A stretch of DNA of 64,000 nucleotides from NCBI GenBank assembly GCA_904502025.1, contig CAJGDJ010000002.1, positions 1-64,000 of the forward strand, written 5' to 3'. Numbering within the stretch: the stretch's first letter is position 1; each line of letters begins with the position of its first letter. A program made the position numbers and the translations under genes. This DNA comes from an uncultured Muribaculaceae bacterium. GTDB lineage: Bacteria > Bacteroidota > Bacteroidia > Bacteroidales > Muribaculaceae. Positions 34,739-44,564 of the stretch are shown here, one piece after another. Below the pieces are notes generated by a model, which was not told the DNA's origin, searched no databases, and was given only the letters and a program-made list of their open reading frames with translations.

Positions 34739-36571
34739 TTATAAGCTTTGCATGTCATTTAATTTCTTATAGTAACCATTGAGGGAAAGGAGCTCTTCGT
34801 GTGTGCCTCGTTCAACGATTTCTCCTTCAAAAAGAACGCAAATTTCATCGGCATTCTTAATTGTACTCAATCGATGTGCAATAGCGATAGTGGTACGAGA
34901 TTTCATCAAACGTTCCAACGCTTCTTGCACAAGTCGTTCCGATTCAGTATCGAGTGCCGATGTTGCCTCATCAAGTATCAAAATTGGTGGATTTTTCAAT
35001 ATTGCACGTGCAATACTTATACGCTGACGTTGTCCTCCCGACAAACGACCTCCACGGTCGCCAATCATTGTTTCATATCCATTCTCCGACTCCATGATAA
35101 AGTCATGTGCATTCGCAATTTTTGCAGCCTCTATAACCTGTTCCATTGTTGCATTTTCAACGCCAAAGGTTATGTTGTTATAGAAAGTATCATTAAACAG
35201 AATTGCTTCTTGGTTCACGTTTCCTATCAACGAACGAAGTGCCGAAATTTCAACATCTTTGATATTCTTTCCATCGATTAAAATTTCACCGTCTTTAATG
35301 TCATGATAACGTGGTACCAAATCCACTAATGTCGATTTTCCCGAACCTGATTGCCCAACCAATGCGATTGTCTTTCCTTTTTGTACCATTAGGCTAATAT
35401 CTTTAAGAACAGGACGACCTTCAATGTAGCTAAATGACACATTCTTAAACTCAACACCTTGTTCAAACTGAGTTAATGACTTGGGATTTTCAGGATTCTT
35501 TATTGGGTTATCTGCTTTAAGAATCATATCAATACGTTCCATACTTGCCATTCCCAATGGTATGTTATAAAACGCTCTTGAAAACTCTTTCAATGGATTT
35601 ATTATACTATATAAGATAACCAAGTAGAAAATAAATGTCGAAGCATCAATAGGTGAATTGTCACTTAGAATCAATGCACCTCCAAACCATAACACAATTA
35701 CAATCACACAAGTTCCAAGAAATTCACTCATTGGGTGTGCCGAACTTTGTCGTATCACCATTCTATTTGTTGCATTACGAAATTCATTATTGATTTTTAT
35801 AAATCGTTGTGCCATTTTGGTTTCTGCAATAAATGCTTTGATAATACGCAATCCTCCTAAAGTTTCATCAAGTTGCGACATAATATCACCCCACTGACCT
35901 TGAGCTACAGATGATTGACGTTTAAGCTTGCGACTCACGGTGCCCATTATCCACCCAGCAAAAGGCATAACCACTAATACAAACAATGTCATCTGCCAAC
36001 TCACACTGAATAATGTAACAAAACATACAACAATTGTAATCGGGTTACGTATAAGCATATTTATCGAGCTTGTCAACGTGCTTTCCACAGCTGTTACATC
36101 GGCACTCATACGTGCAATAATATCCCCTTTGCGTTCTTCAGAGAAAAAGCTTAATGGCAATCTCAATACTTTTTCATACACTTCAATGCGTATATCTCTC
36201 ACAATACCTGTACGCAACGGGACCATCACCGCTTCCGCCGCAAAATATCCACTTGTCTTTAGCAATGTCATAACTATGAGCACCAGACCCATTAATATAA
36301 GCACCGACAATTGCCCATAATTTTCAATTAATTGTCCAAGCAAATAGTAAGCATTATTTACCAAAACATCTTTATCAATACCATTATCCATTGGTATGTA
36401 TTCGTAAGTGGCATCATCAATCTTAAACAAAATATTCAAAATTGGGATTAACGCCATAAACGAGAATACATTAAGCCACTGTGATACAAAATTCAGTATC
36501 ACCGACCACACTAATCTTTTGCGATAAGGTTTTATATATCGCTGCAACAACTTAAAAAATTGTTTTATCAT
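34739..36571 (-). CDS. MsbA-like ABC exporter (fused permease and ATPase)
   Basis: 610 residues. Six N-terminal helices (to about 330), then the ATPase with Walker A GQSGSGKST (about 405), signature LSGGQRQRISIARAIL and Walker B ILILDEATSALD followed by the His switch (AHRLSTI). A half-transporter that works as a homodimer, of the lipid/LPS flippase type. Being first in an operon of three glycosyltransferases, it may flip a lipid-linked glycan or lipid A; that is inferred from context. Confidence 0.92.
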   Translation of the reverse strand: MIKQFFKLLQRYIKPYRKRLVWSVILNFVSQWLNVFSFMALIPILNILFKIDDATYEYIPMDNGIDKDVLVNNAYYLLGQLIENYGQLSVLILMGLVLIVMTLLKTSGYFAAEAVMVPLRTGIVRDIRIEVYEKVLRLPLSFFSEERKGDIIARMSADVTAVESTLTSSINMLIRNPITIVVCFVTLFSVSWQMTLFVLVVMPFAGWIMGTVSRKLKRQSSVAQGQWGDIMSQLDETLGGLRIIKAFIAETKMAQRFIKINNEFRNATNRMVIRQSSAHPMSEFLGTCVIVIVLWFGGALILSDNSPIDASTFIFYLVILYSIINPLKEFSRAFYNIPLGMASMERIDMILKADNPIKNPENPKSLTQFEQGVEFKNVSFSYIEGRPVLKDISLMVQKGKTIALVGQSGSGKSTLVDLVPRYHDIKDGEILIDGKNIKDVEISALRSLIGNVNQEAILFNDTFYNNITFGVENATMEQVIEAAKIANAHDFIMESENGYETMIGDRGGRLSGGQRQRISIARAILKNPPILILDEATSALDTESERLVQEALERLMKSRTTIAIAHRLSTIKNADEICVLFEGEIVERGTHEELLSLNGYYKKLNDMQSL

Positions 36572-36596
36572 CTTTTATCTTTTATAGTTCAATTTG

Positions 36597-36628
36597 CAAA
36601 ATTAGCACAATTTACACTATTCGACAAA
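36597..36628 (-). promoter_or_regulatory. Promoter of the MsbA-like/glycosyltransferase operon
   Basis: On the minus strand TTTG (36628-36625), a 20-base spacer and TAATTTTG (36604-36597), 26 bases before the start codon at 36571. Confidence 0.6.
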
Positions 36629-36746
36629 TATTTACACCTATTTCACAACAACCATCCCTTTCTATTTCTTTTTTCATTCAATTGCGAATGATAAGAAATT
36701 TGAAACTTTCTTTTCATTAACTTTTCCTTTTTCGTTAAATCTTTGT

Positions 36747-36754
36747 TATCTTTA
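36747..36754 (+). promoter_or_regulatory. -7 box for the uridine-kinase-family gene
   Basis: TATCTTTA, one base off TAnnTTTG, 27 bases before the start codon at 36781. Confidence 0.45.
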
Positions 36755-36780
36755 CAACACAAATCTTAAACAATGCCATT

Positions 36781-38451
36781 ATGAATCGAAAAATGAACCT
36801 ATTTTGCAAAAACACAGGTAGTTATATTTCTTTTACCGGAGGGGAAACTCTTCAAGAAATTTTTAATCGACTAAAAGAGCAAATCAACATAAACCCTATT
36901 TGTGCTCGAGTAAACAACAAAACCGAAGATATGAACTATCCGGTCTTCGGACCAAAACAAGTGGAGTTCCTTTCTCGAGAAAGTGGCTCGGGACAACGTG
37001 TGTATATCCGATCTTTATGTATGATATTATATAAAGCAATTTGCGACGTTCTGCCGGGCGTTCGTCTTCACATTGAGCATTCTATCGCTCGTGGATATTA
37101 TTGCTTGTTAGAGGGTAAAAATAAGCCATCAAACGAAATTGTGAATCAAATTCTCAATCGCATGCATGAAATAGTTACCGAAGACATTCCATTCATTCGC
37201 AGAGAACAACTCACCGAAGATGTTATTAATATTTTTGAACGCCAAGGACTGCTCGATAAAGTAAAACTTCTGAAATCCACTCATGATCTCTACACTATAT
37301 ATTACGAACTTGACAACGTATGCGATAGTTACTATGGGCATCTTGCAAATTCAACAGGGCAAATTGATACTTTTGACTTATTACCATATAAAGATGGTTT
37401 ATTGCTTTTAGGTTTCGACACACAAATACCAAATCAACCGGCAAAACCTATTGAACAAGAAAAAATGTATCAAGCATTTACCGAATACACAAGTTTCAAT
37501 AAAATCATCGGCATCAAAAATGTTGGAGAACTCAATAACGCCACTTTACGAGGTAAAACGGCTGACTTAATCAACGTAGCCGAAGCCCTCCACGAAAAAA
37601 AATTAGGACGCATTTCTGATGAAATTACACGCAGATATCAAGAGGGTGGGGCACGCATCGTTCTCATCGCCGGTCCATCATCTTCAGGAAAAACAACCAC
37701 AACAAAACGATTAGCTATTCAGTTGATGACCAACCTACTTGTCCCCAAGCTAATATCTCTTGACGACTATTTTGTAGATCGTGTAAACACACCTCTTGAC
37801 GAAGATGGAGAATATGACTACGAATCATTATATGCCCTCGACCTTGACCAATTTAATAAAGACCTGAATGCACTACTTGCAGGAGAAGAAATTAATCAGC
37901 CCACCTACAACTTCGAGCGTGGCTGTCGCGAATACAGAGGCAACACTCTAAAACTCGAAGAAAATTCAATATTACTTATTGAGGGGATTCATGGTCTAAA
38001 CCCCGACCTTACCGCACACATCGAAGAGAAAATGAAATACAAACTCTATGTATCTGCTCTCACTACAATTTCTATCGATGACCACAATTGGATACCAACA
38101 ACCGACAATCGCCTATTACGTCGCATCATTCGTGATGCAAAATATCGTGGTGTCTCTGCCGAATCAACCATCAAGCGATGGCCAAGTGTACGACGTGGCG
38201 AAGAAAAATGGATATTCCCATATCAAGAAAATGCCGATGCCATGTTTAACTCATCATTACTTTTCGAACTTGGAGTAATAAAAGAATATGGCGAAGAAGT
38301 ATTGAAACATGTTCCACGCGACGTTCCCGAATATGGCGAAGCCTATCGCTTGCGTAGATTCTTAAACTATTTTACACCTATCAGCGACCAAGTGATACCC
38401 CACACAAGCCTCCTCCGCGAGTTCCTCGGAGGTAGCTCATTCCACTACTAA
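36781..38451 (+). CDS. Uridine kinase family protein with N-terminal ThrRS-like domains
   Basis: 556 residues. The N-terminal ~250 residues resemble the TGS and second additional domain of threonyl-tRNA synthetase (HIEHSIARGYYC is typical of the latter). The C-terminal ~260 residues are a phosphoribulokinase/uridine kinase fold with Walker A GPSSSGKTTTTKR (about 297) and the LDDYFVDR and YDYESLYALDLDQF segments. The fused architecture is widespread in Bacteroidetes and Firmicutes; the substrate is probably a nucleoside, not proven. A 21-base-stem hairpin follows. Confidence 0.88.
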   Translation: MNRKMNLFCKNTGSYISFTGGETLQEIFNRLKEQININPICARVNNKTEDMNYPVFGPKQVEFLSRESGSGQRVYIRSLCMILYKAICDVLPGVRLHIEHSIARGYYCLLEGKNKPSNEIVNQILNRMHEIVTEDIPFIRREQLTEDVINIFERQGLLDKVKLLKSTHDLYTIYYELDNVCDSYYGHLANSTGQIDTFDLLPYKDGLLLLGFDTQIPNQPAKPIEQEKMYQAFTEYTSFNKIIGIKNVGELNNATLRGKTADLINVAEALHEKKLGRISDEITRRYQEGGARIVLIAGPSSSGKTTTTKRLAIQLMTNLLVPKLISLDDYFVDRVNTPLDEDGEYDYESLYALDLDQFNKDLNALLAGEEINQPTYNFERGCREYRGNTLKLEENSILLIEGIHGLNPDLTAHIEEKMKYKLYVSALTTISIDDHNWIPTTDNRLLRRIIRDAKYRGVSAESTIKRWPSVRRGEEKWIFPYQENADAMFNSSLLFELGVIKEYGEEVLKHVPRDVPEYGEAYRLRRFLNYFTPISDQVIPHTSLLREFLGGSSFHY

Positions 38452-38502
38452 CAATTATAGGGCAGAGGATTCAACACAACTATTTACAGATAAGATTACT
38501 AT

Positions 38503-38545
38503 ATAACAAGAGACAATGCCAAAATTTGGCATTGTCTCTTGTTAT
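38503..38545. terminator. Long palindromic terminator between convergent genes
   Basis: ATAACAAGAGACAATGCCAAA pairs in full with its complement around a single A (38503-38545), with T/A-rich flanks. It can serve both the kinase gene on plus and the DUF5723 gene on minus. Confidence 0.88.
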
Positions 38546-38564
38546 AGGTTATATTATTTTGAAT

Positions 38565-39917
38565 TTAGAAAGGAATGTTTATACCTACATTCATGCTTGC
38601 GTTTGAAGATAGGGGAAGTCCTTGTTTGGCGAGTTTACCCATTGTGTGGTCCATGCCCGCGAATAGGTTAAATCCTGTTACATTCAAATTCATCAACCAA
38701 CCAAATGACCAACCATAGGTTCCTACTGCAACATTTACACCGGCCGAGAATGGCTTTACAGGATTGATGTTTGCTCCTAATCTAAATTCGGTCCAAGAGT
38801 AGTCGCCTTGAATGCGAGTCGAATTGAGCAATCCGAATTTCAAATTGCGATAAGCCGGCAGTGTATATTCGGCTGCAATGTTGAGTGTAGCTCCAAGCAT
38901 AGTAGTGCGTGAGCCGGCGTCACCTTGAGCTTTTAGGTCATAAAGAGACGAAATATCTTGCAACATCTTATCAAATTCATCATTGAAATTATTCTGTGCG
39001 TTCTCATCAACATTAAATGAATAATCACTTGTGTTAAACTGATTATCACCATCGGTCGATGCAACCATATTGTTATTCCAACTAATAAATCCGAAGTCAA
39101 GCAATGCCAAACTAAATGCCCAATTTTGATTAGGCTTAAATTCAGCACCTAAATCAAGAGCCATGCCAAAACCATTTAATCCTAGGCCATCAAAACTCAT
39201 GCCATCGATATTTCCCGACTCTTCATCGATTTCATAGCTTAATCCTTTCACACTTGCCTCTATTTGTGCATTTGTTATTGCTTGCCAATTATCTTCTCCA
39301 AGGGTTAATTGAGCTTTGTTAAATCGAGCATCAATATTTGCTCCTCCAAGAATAAACTTCAATGCACCACCGATACGCCATTTATTGTTAATTTGATGAG
39401 AATGTCCTAATGCAATTTCTCCATATAAATCGGCATGAATATCAAAATCAGAGATGTCGTATGTTTTATTTTCTATCCCTTCTTTCAAGAAAGAAAACAG
39501 CGTTTTAGGAATACGTGTGCCCATATTCCCTTTTACATTAATGCTCACGGTATTATACCCCTTGAATGCCTTGAACCCAAAACTTAAAAGATTGAGTTTT
39601 AGGTCAGCTCCCAATCGGCTCACATCGTTAATGTTGTTCAAAAATGAAGCATCAACGGCCGGATTCATAAACGTGGTAGTTGTGCCATCAACATTATAAA
39701 AAATCTCATCTAAACCGATGGTGCCACGCATTGCTGCATTCACATTACCCACTACAGGTATTGAAATAAAATTTTTCTCATTGGCAAAAGCCGGGTTAAG
39801 TTCATAACGATGAGTATAACCATCAATAAAATATGCCGAATTGGTGTTTTGAGCCACTGTACCAAATGACAATACTGCAGTAGCCGAAATAATTATTGAT
39901 TTAATATATTTATTCAT
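38565..39917 (-). CDS. DUF5723 outer-membrane beta-barrel protein
   Basis: 450 residues with signal peptide MNKYIKSIIISATAVLSFGTVAQ. The N-terminal NSAYFIDGYTHRYELNPAFAN followed by strands of alternating residues (NVNAAMRGTIGLDEIFY; VSINVKGNMGTRIP) matches DUF5723, a PorV/FadL-like barrel family of Bacteroidetes. The C-terminus NASMNVGINIPF ends in an aromatic residue, as barrels do. It lies 24 bases downstream of a large lipoprotein gene, and the two are likely cotranscribed; together they may form a surface complex, which is inference. Confidence 0.85.
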   Translation of the reverse strand: MNKYIKSIIISATAVLSFGTVAQNTNSAYFIDGYTHRYELNPAFANEKNFISIPVVGNVNAAMRGTIGLDEIFYNVDGTTTTFMNPAVDASFLNNINDVSRLGADLKLNLLSFGFKAFKGYNTVSINVKGNMGTRIPKTLFSFLKEGIENKTYDISDFDIHADLYGEIALGHSHQINNKWRIGGALKFILGGANIDARFNKAQLTLGEDNWQAITNAQIEASVKGLSYEIDEESGNIDGMSFDGLGLNGFGMALDLGAEFKPNQNWAFSLALLDFGFISWNNNMVASTDGDNQFNTSDYSFNVDENAQNNFNDEFDKMLQDISSLYDLKAQGDAGSRTTMLGATLNIAAEYTLPAYRNLKFGLLNSTRIQGDYSWTEFRLGANINPVKPFSAGVNVAVGTYGWSFGWLMNLNVTGFNLFAGMDHTMGKLAKQGLPLSSNASMNVGINIPF

Positions 39918-39941
39918 AATTTGTGTCTGTTATATAATTTA

Positions 39942-41780
39942 TCACTTTGATGTGTAATTCCCTGATACTTTAACCTTGATGTCTTTAAGGATAATATGTT
40001 CATCGGGTCTTAAAGTTTGTCCGGTGGCTTTCACATAAGCCATAAAGCGAATACCATCAAGATGTTCAATATTTCCTGTGATACTTATGTGTAATGGAGC
40101 ATCGGTAACACCGCTTTCTAAATGGATATGTTGATCCTTAATATCAATATCATCAAAATGTTCATGAGCATCTCCAATCGTTACTCCTTTAATATCATTC
40201 CCGTCTTTGTCAATTGGGCAACAAGAGAGTACAATATCAACCGGTAGGTCGTTGGTTATTAATGCATCGATTTGAAGAAGACCAATTGAAAGTTTATCCA
40301 ATTCTTCAGTCCACCAACCTCTTTGAGTATTTGAATACACAATTTTCGAGCCCTCTTTAAGTTGGAGCGGTGCAAAAAGAGTGTAACAACCTGTCATTTT
40401 ACGATTTTCTCTAAAATTTTTTCTAAAATTTTCTCCAAGAGGGAATCCTTTAACTTTTGTTACAGGAATATGAGGTTTATTAAGAGATATTCCGATTTTA
40501 TCAGGCAGTCCGTTTCCTGAGAGTACTTCTGCGAGAGAGGTAAACGGAATATATTGTGCGTTTACAAATTTTCCCCAATAATTTCCTTGCCCTGGATCAA
40601 TTGGAGATAAACAGAATTGGCAACCTTGACAACCGGGACAAGCCAATTTAATAGTATCAACCGAGCAAACTTTATCGGGCTGCCCTTCTCGTTTGGCGGT
40701 CAACGTCAATCCGGTTTGTGCATAAAGCCCAAAATTAGCTCCCAATGGATTGCTAAAACATAAATATATTTGAGGATTCACAAGTGAAATATCCGTTTCA
40801 TCTTGACTTAAAATTGTTGGAATTCCGGTAATGGGAACATCAGCAATATCAAATCCATCTATTGAATATTGTATTTCACCGGCAAAGCTTTCAATATCAA
40901 TATCTTCCATTGCAAATTGGACCTTAAAATTAGCAACCTCTTTTTGTATAAGAGATTGAACATCTATCACATCTGCCTCATTAACGGCAACTTGCCCGGC
41001 ACGAATACCAAGTGAATCAGTTAATGAAAACGAATGATTTTCAAAAATTGCTCCGGCTTGGGCCATGTCAACTTCAGTAACCGACATCTTAAATTGAGCT
41101 GTCATTCCATCAATCTTTTGACTACCGATTATAACCTCTCCATTTTCTGAATTATAATCACCTACATCAGGTATTCCATTAAGAGATGTTCGTCCCACAA
41201 GACCCTTTGGTAATTGAATTATAAGATCTTCCATAGTCCATGATTTGATGGAATTATCTAATCCCTCAACAGTCAAATCAATAGTAATCTCAAAATTGGC
41301 ATAAATCGTATCTACCGAAACAATGAAATCACTCACACCAGCTGCTTGATAAGAAAAGCCACTCATTTGCTTGCCTATATCAAAACGCAAAGGGAAAGAT
41401 GGAGTATTTGGAATTTGGGGGATGTCGGGGTAATCCTTAAATGATTTACCTCCCACTAATTTTATCTGCGAATAAATTGGGTCGAATTTAGGTGCTTTAG
41501 CCACCACATCAGGCATGATAATTTCGTCAGATTCGTATTGCCCCGAATCAATTAACACATATTCTCCATTAATCACTCGAATATGTCCGGTATCTTCAAT
41601 GCCGATAAACTGTTGCATCTCAATTTCGTCAATATTAATTGGCAAAACAAGATCCTTCACTTGAAATTCGGCAGTCCCGTCAATGTTTGACAAGTCATAA
41701 TTTTCGTCAACACAACCGGCTACGACAATACCTCCTGCCACCATCGCGATAGCAAAACGTAATAATTTTTTGATTCTCAT
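39942..41780 (-). CDS. Large lipoprotein with a cysteine cluster
   Basis: 612 residues; signal MRIKKLLRFAIAMVAGGIVVAGC with the lipobox VAGC, lipidated Cys at 23. The mature part starts VDENYDLSNIDGTAEF and consists of beta-rich modules with many Asp/Ile pairs. About residue 378 it has CPGCQGCQFC, four cysteines in ten residues, unusual in an envelope protein and reminiscent of a metal site or paired disulfides; a lone further pair occurs near the C-terminus (SCCPID). Similar lipoproteins sit next to DUF5723 genes in relatives, as far as I recall. Function unknown. Confidence 0.7.
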   Translation of the reverse strand: MRIKKLLRFAIAMVAGGIVVAGCVDENYDLSNIDGTAEFQVKDLVLPINIDEIEMQQFIGIEDTGHIRVINGEYVLIDSGQYESDEIIMPDVVAKAPKFDPIYSQIKLVGGKSFKDYPDIPQIPNTPSFPLRFDIGKQMSGFSYQAAGVSDFIVSVDTIYANFEITIDLTVEGLDNSIKSWTMEDLIIQLPKGLVGRTSLNGIPDVGDYNSENGEVIIGSQKIDGMTAQFKMSVTEVDMAQAGAIFENHSFSLTDSLGIRAGQVAVNEADVIDVQSLIQKEVANFKVQFAMEDIDIESFAGEIQYSIDGFDIADVPITGIPTILSQDETDISLVNPQIYLCFSNPLGANFGLYAQTGLTLTAKREGQPDKVCSVDTIKLACPGCQGCQFCLSPIDPGQGNYWGKFVNAQYIPFTSLAEVLSGNGLPDKIGISLNKPHIPVTKVKGFPLGENFRKNFRENRKMTGCYTLFAPLQLKEGSKIVYSNTQRGWWTEELDKLSIGLLQIDALITNDLPVDIVLSCCPIDKDGNDIKGVTIGDAHEHFDDIDIKDQHIHLESGVTDAPLHISITGNIEHLDGIRFMAYVKATGQTLRPDEHIILKDIKVKVSGNYTSK

Positions 41781-41939
41781 TTATTTTGTAATTAGGTTAG
41801 TATTCTTGGTTTATTAGTATTTTATGCAAATATAATAAACTATTTTAATTTTCTTAGCAAAAATATATCAATTTGACAACTTTGTCTTTGGTTATGTCAA
41901 TTTAATGAGAAAAATCCAACGTTTTTGTGTGATTTTTAG

Positions 41940-41947
41940 TAACTTTG
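41940..41947 (+). promoter_or_regulatory. -7 box for argS
   Basis: TAACTTTG, followed by CAAAAG, 29 bases before the argS start codon; no TTTG at the ideal distance. Confidence 0.55.
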
Positions 41948-41975
41948 CAAAAGTAATAACTAAATTAGGAAAATT

Positions 41976-43766
41976 ATGTCGATTGATAACATCATATCAC
42001 AAGCCGTTGCTAAAGCCGTAAAAGAGCTTTACGACGTTGACGTTGAGGCGTCATCTATCGTGCCTCAAACAACTAAAAAAGAGTTTGAAGGAAACCTAAC
42101 TATCGTTGTATTCCCCTGGGTAAAAGTTGCCCGCAAATCGCCCGAAGCTGTAGGAACTGAAATAGGGGAGTGGTTGGTTAAAAACGAACCTGCCGTTAAT
42201 CGTTTCAACGTGATTAAAGGTTTCCTTAACATTGTAATCGAACCAACATTCTGGAACTCGGTTATCGCTGGCATTGTAGCTACTGAAAATTATGGTATCA
42301 CACCTGTAACCGACGACAGCCAATTGGTGATGGTGGAATATTCTTCACCCAATACTAACAAGCCTCTACACCTCGGACATGTGCGTAACAACCTTCTCGG
42401 CTTCAGTCTCTCTGAGATTCTCAAGGCTTGTGGTAACAAAGTGGTAAAAACAAATATCGTCAATGACCGTGGTATTCACATCTGCAAATCTATGCTTGCT
42501 TGGCAAAAGTGGGGCGAAGGTCTCACTCCTGAAAAAGCTGGCAAGAAAGGCGACCACCTTATTGGCGACTTCTACGTATTATTCGATAAGCACTACAAAG
42601 CCGAAGTGAAAGATTTAATGGAATCACAAAATATATCACAAGAAGAAGCCGAAAAAGCATCGCCATTGATGCAAGAAGCTCGCGAAATGCTTCGTCGTTG
42701 GGAACAAAAAGACCCTGAAATTCGTTCTCTTTGGGAAATGATGAACTCATGGGTATATGCCGGTTTTGATGAAACCTACAAACGAATGGGCGTTGACTTC
42801 AACAAAATATATTACGAAAGCGACACTTATCTTGAGGGCAAAGAAAAAGTACTCGAAGGTCTTGATAAAGGAATTATGTATCGCAAAGAAGACAACTCAG
42901 TTTGGGCCGATTTGACCAACGATGGTCTCGACCACAAACTACTTTTACGTAGCGACGGCACTTCGGTATATATGACACAAGATATCGGCACTGCAAAACT
43001 TCGTTATCAAGATTACCCCATCGACAAAATGATTTATGTAGTTGGTAACGAGCAAAACTACCACTTCCAAGTGTTGTCTTTACTTCTCGACAAACTCGGA
43101 TTTAAGTGGGGTAAAGACCTCGTTCACTTCTCTTACGGAATGGTGGAGCTACCCGAAGGAAAAATGAAAAGTCGCGAAGGTACAGTTGTTGATGCCGACG
43201 ACCTTATGGACGAAATGGTTAACACCGCTCGCGAAGTTTCACGTGAACTTGGTAAACTTGACGACTGCACAGCCGAAGAAGCTGATGCAATCACCGAAAT
43301 GGTGGGTCTTGGTGCGTTGAAATACTTCCTTTTGAAAGTTGACCCTCGCAAAAACATGACATTCAATCCCAAAGAATCAATCGACTTCAACGGGAATACA
43401 GGTCCTTTCATTCAATACACTCACGCACGTATCCGTTCGGTAATGCGTAAAGCTGCCGATGCTGGTTTCGTGATTGGCGACTACTCAGCTGTGGAACCTA
43501 ACGAAAAGGAAATTGCTCTTATTCAACGTCTTGCCGATTTCCCCGCCGTGGTCAATGAAGCCGGTCGCAACTATAGTCCTGCTGTTATTGCAAATTATGT
43601 GTATGAACTAGTGAAAGAATACAACCAATTCTATCACGACTACTCTATTTTGCGTGAAGAAAACGAAAATGTCCGCTCATTGCGACTCACTCTCTCAGAT
43701 TGCACTTCGCAAGTAATTAAGACAGGTATGAGCCTACTTGGAATAAGCGTACCTGAACGCATGTAA
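41976..43766 (+). CDS. argS: Arginyl-tRNA synthetase
   Basis: Charges tRNA-Arg. 596 residues: N-terminal Add1-type tRNA D-loop binding domain, the class I HIGH motif as HLGH (132-135) within NTNKPLHLGHVRNN, the GMVELPEGKMKSREGTV segment taking the place of KMSKS, and the C-terminal anticodon-binding helical domain. Frequent use of preferred codons agrees with a highly expressed gene. Full length, single gene. Confidence 0.97.
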   Translation: MSIDNIISQAVAKAVKELYDVDVEASSIVPQTTKKEFEGNLTIVVFPWVKVARKSPEAVGTEIGEWLVKNEPAVNRFNVIKGFLNIVIEPTFWNSVIAGIVATENYGITPVTDDSQLVMVEYSSPNTNKPLHLGHVRNNLLGFSLSEILKACGNKVVKTNIVNDRGIHICKSMLAWQKWGEGLTPEKAGKKGDHLIGDFYVLFDKHYKAEVKDLMESQNISQEEAEKASPLMQEAREMLRRWEQKDPEIRSLWEMMNSWVYAGFDETYKRMGVDFNKIYYESDTYLEGKEKVLEGLDKGIMYRKEDNSVWADLTNDGLDHKLLLRSDGTSVYMTQDIGTAKLRYQDYPIDKMIYVVGNEQNYHFQVLSLLLDKLGFKWGKDLVHFSYGMVELPEGKMKSREGTVVDADDLMDEMVNTAREVSRELGKLDDCTAEEADAITEMVGLGALKYFLLKVDPRKNMTFNPKESIDFNGNTGPFIQYTHARIRSVMRKAADAGFVIGDYSAVEPNEKEIALIQRLADFPAVVNEAGRNYSPAVIANYVYELVKEYNQFYHDYSILREENENVRSLRLTLSDCTSQVIKTGMSLLGISVPERM

Positions 43767-43801
43767 TGAACCTTTAATGTTTATCTAAATATTCAAAAAC
43801 T

Positions 43802-44515
43802 ATGGAACAAAACTATTTTCAACCCGAACACCAATATTATCGTTCGGAACAATCAATAGCTCAAGTAATGAGCCAAGTGATGAAACAAGTTTATGTGAAA
43901 ATGTTTCTTGCATTGCTTGTTACAGGATTTGTATCAATGTGGGCTGCAGGAAGTGAAGTTTTCCTTAATGCACTATTTGCCAACTCGTGGGGCATTTGGG
44001 TGTTGATGGGAGCCGAAGTATTATTGGTTATTGCCATCTCGGGAGCTATAAATAAGCTAAGTTCTGCCATGGCAACAGCCCTTTTCTTCCTCTTTGCCAT
44101 TGTAAATGGATTGAGCCTTGCTCCTATATTTCTATTATATACTCAAGGCTCTATTGCAAGCACATTTTTTATCACTGCCACCACCTTTGGTGCAATGAGC
44201 ATATATGGATATTTTACCTCCACCGACCTGTCTAAATTTGGGTCTATATTAGTAATGGCACTCATTGGATTAATTATATGTGTAGTGGTAAATATTTTTG
44301 TTGCAAGCTCTACACTTGATTGGATTATTTCAGGAGCCGGAGTTTTGATTTTTATCGGTCTCACCGCTTGGGACACACAGAAAATCAAACAAATGGCACT
44401 TTCAATGCCCGATGCAACCAATGGACGACTTGCTACAATAGGAGCATTAAGCCTATATCTCGACTTTATCAACCTATTTATCTATCTGTTGAGATTCCTT
44501 GGCGACCGCCGATAA
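43802..44515 (+). CDS. Bax inhibitor-1/YccA family membrane protein
   Basis: 237 residues with about seven membrane helices after a polar, Gln-rich N-terminus. ALFFLFAIVNGLSLAPIFLLY and the DTQKIKQMA following the sixth helix are typical of the BI-1 family (TMBIM), pH-sensitive Ca2+ leak channels in some bacteria. The C-terminal LYLDFINLFIYLLRFLG is also characteristic. A terminator follows directly. Confidence 0.92.
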   Translation: MEQNYFQPEHQYYRSEQSIAQVMSQVMKQVYVKMFLALLVTGFVSMWAAGSEVFLNALFANSWGIWVLMGAEVLLVIAISGAINKLSSAMATALFFLFAIVNGLSLAPIFLLYTQGSIASTFFITATTFGAMSIYGYFTSTDLSKFGSILVMALIGLIICVVVNIFVASSTLDWIISGAGVLIFIGLTAWDTQKIKQMALSMPDATNGRLATIGALSLYLDFINLFIYLLRFLGDRR

Positions 44516-44533
44516 TTAATGAATAAAAATTAC

Positions 44534-44563
44534 AACCCGGCTTGATTCTCTTGCCGGGTTTTT
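44534..44563 (+). terminator. Terminator after the BI-1 gene
   Basis: AACCCGGC (44534-44541) pairs with GCCGGGTT (44553-44560), then five T in all. The MATE start codon begins 2 bases after it, so the MATE gene must use a promoter within or upstream of this hairpin, or depend on read-through. Confidence 0.8.
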
Positions 44564-44564
44564 A

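Noticed and set aside
43235..43252. A second parS-like sequence in argS (GTTTCACGTGAAC)
   Set aside because: Only 12 of 16 positions match and it is within a conserved coding region, so chance is the simpler explanation.
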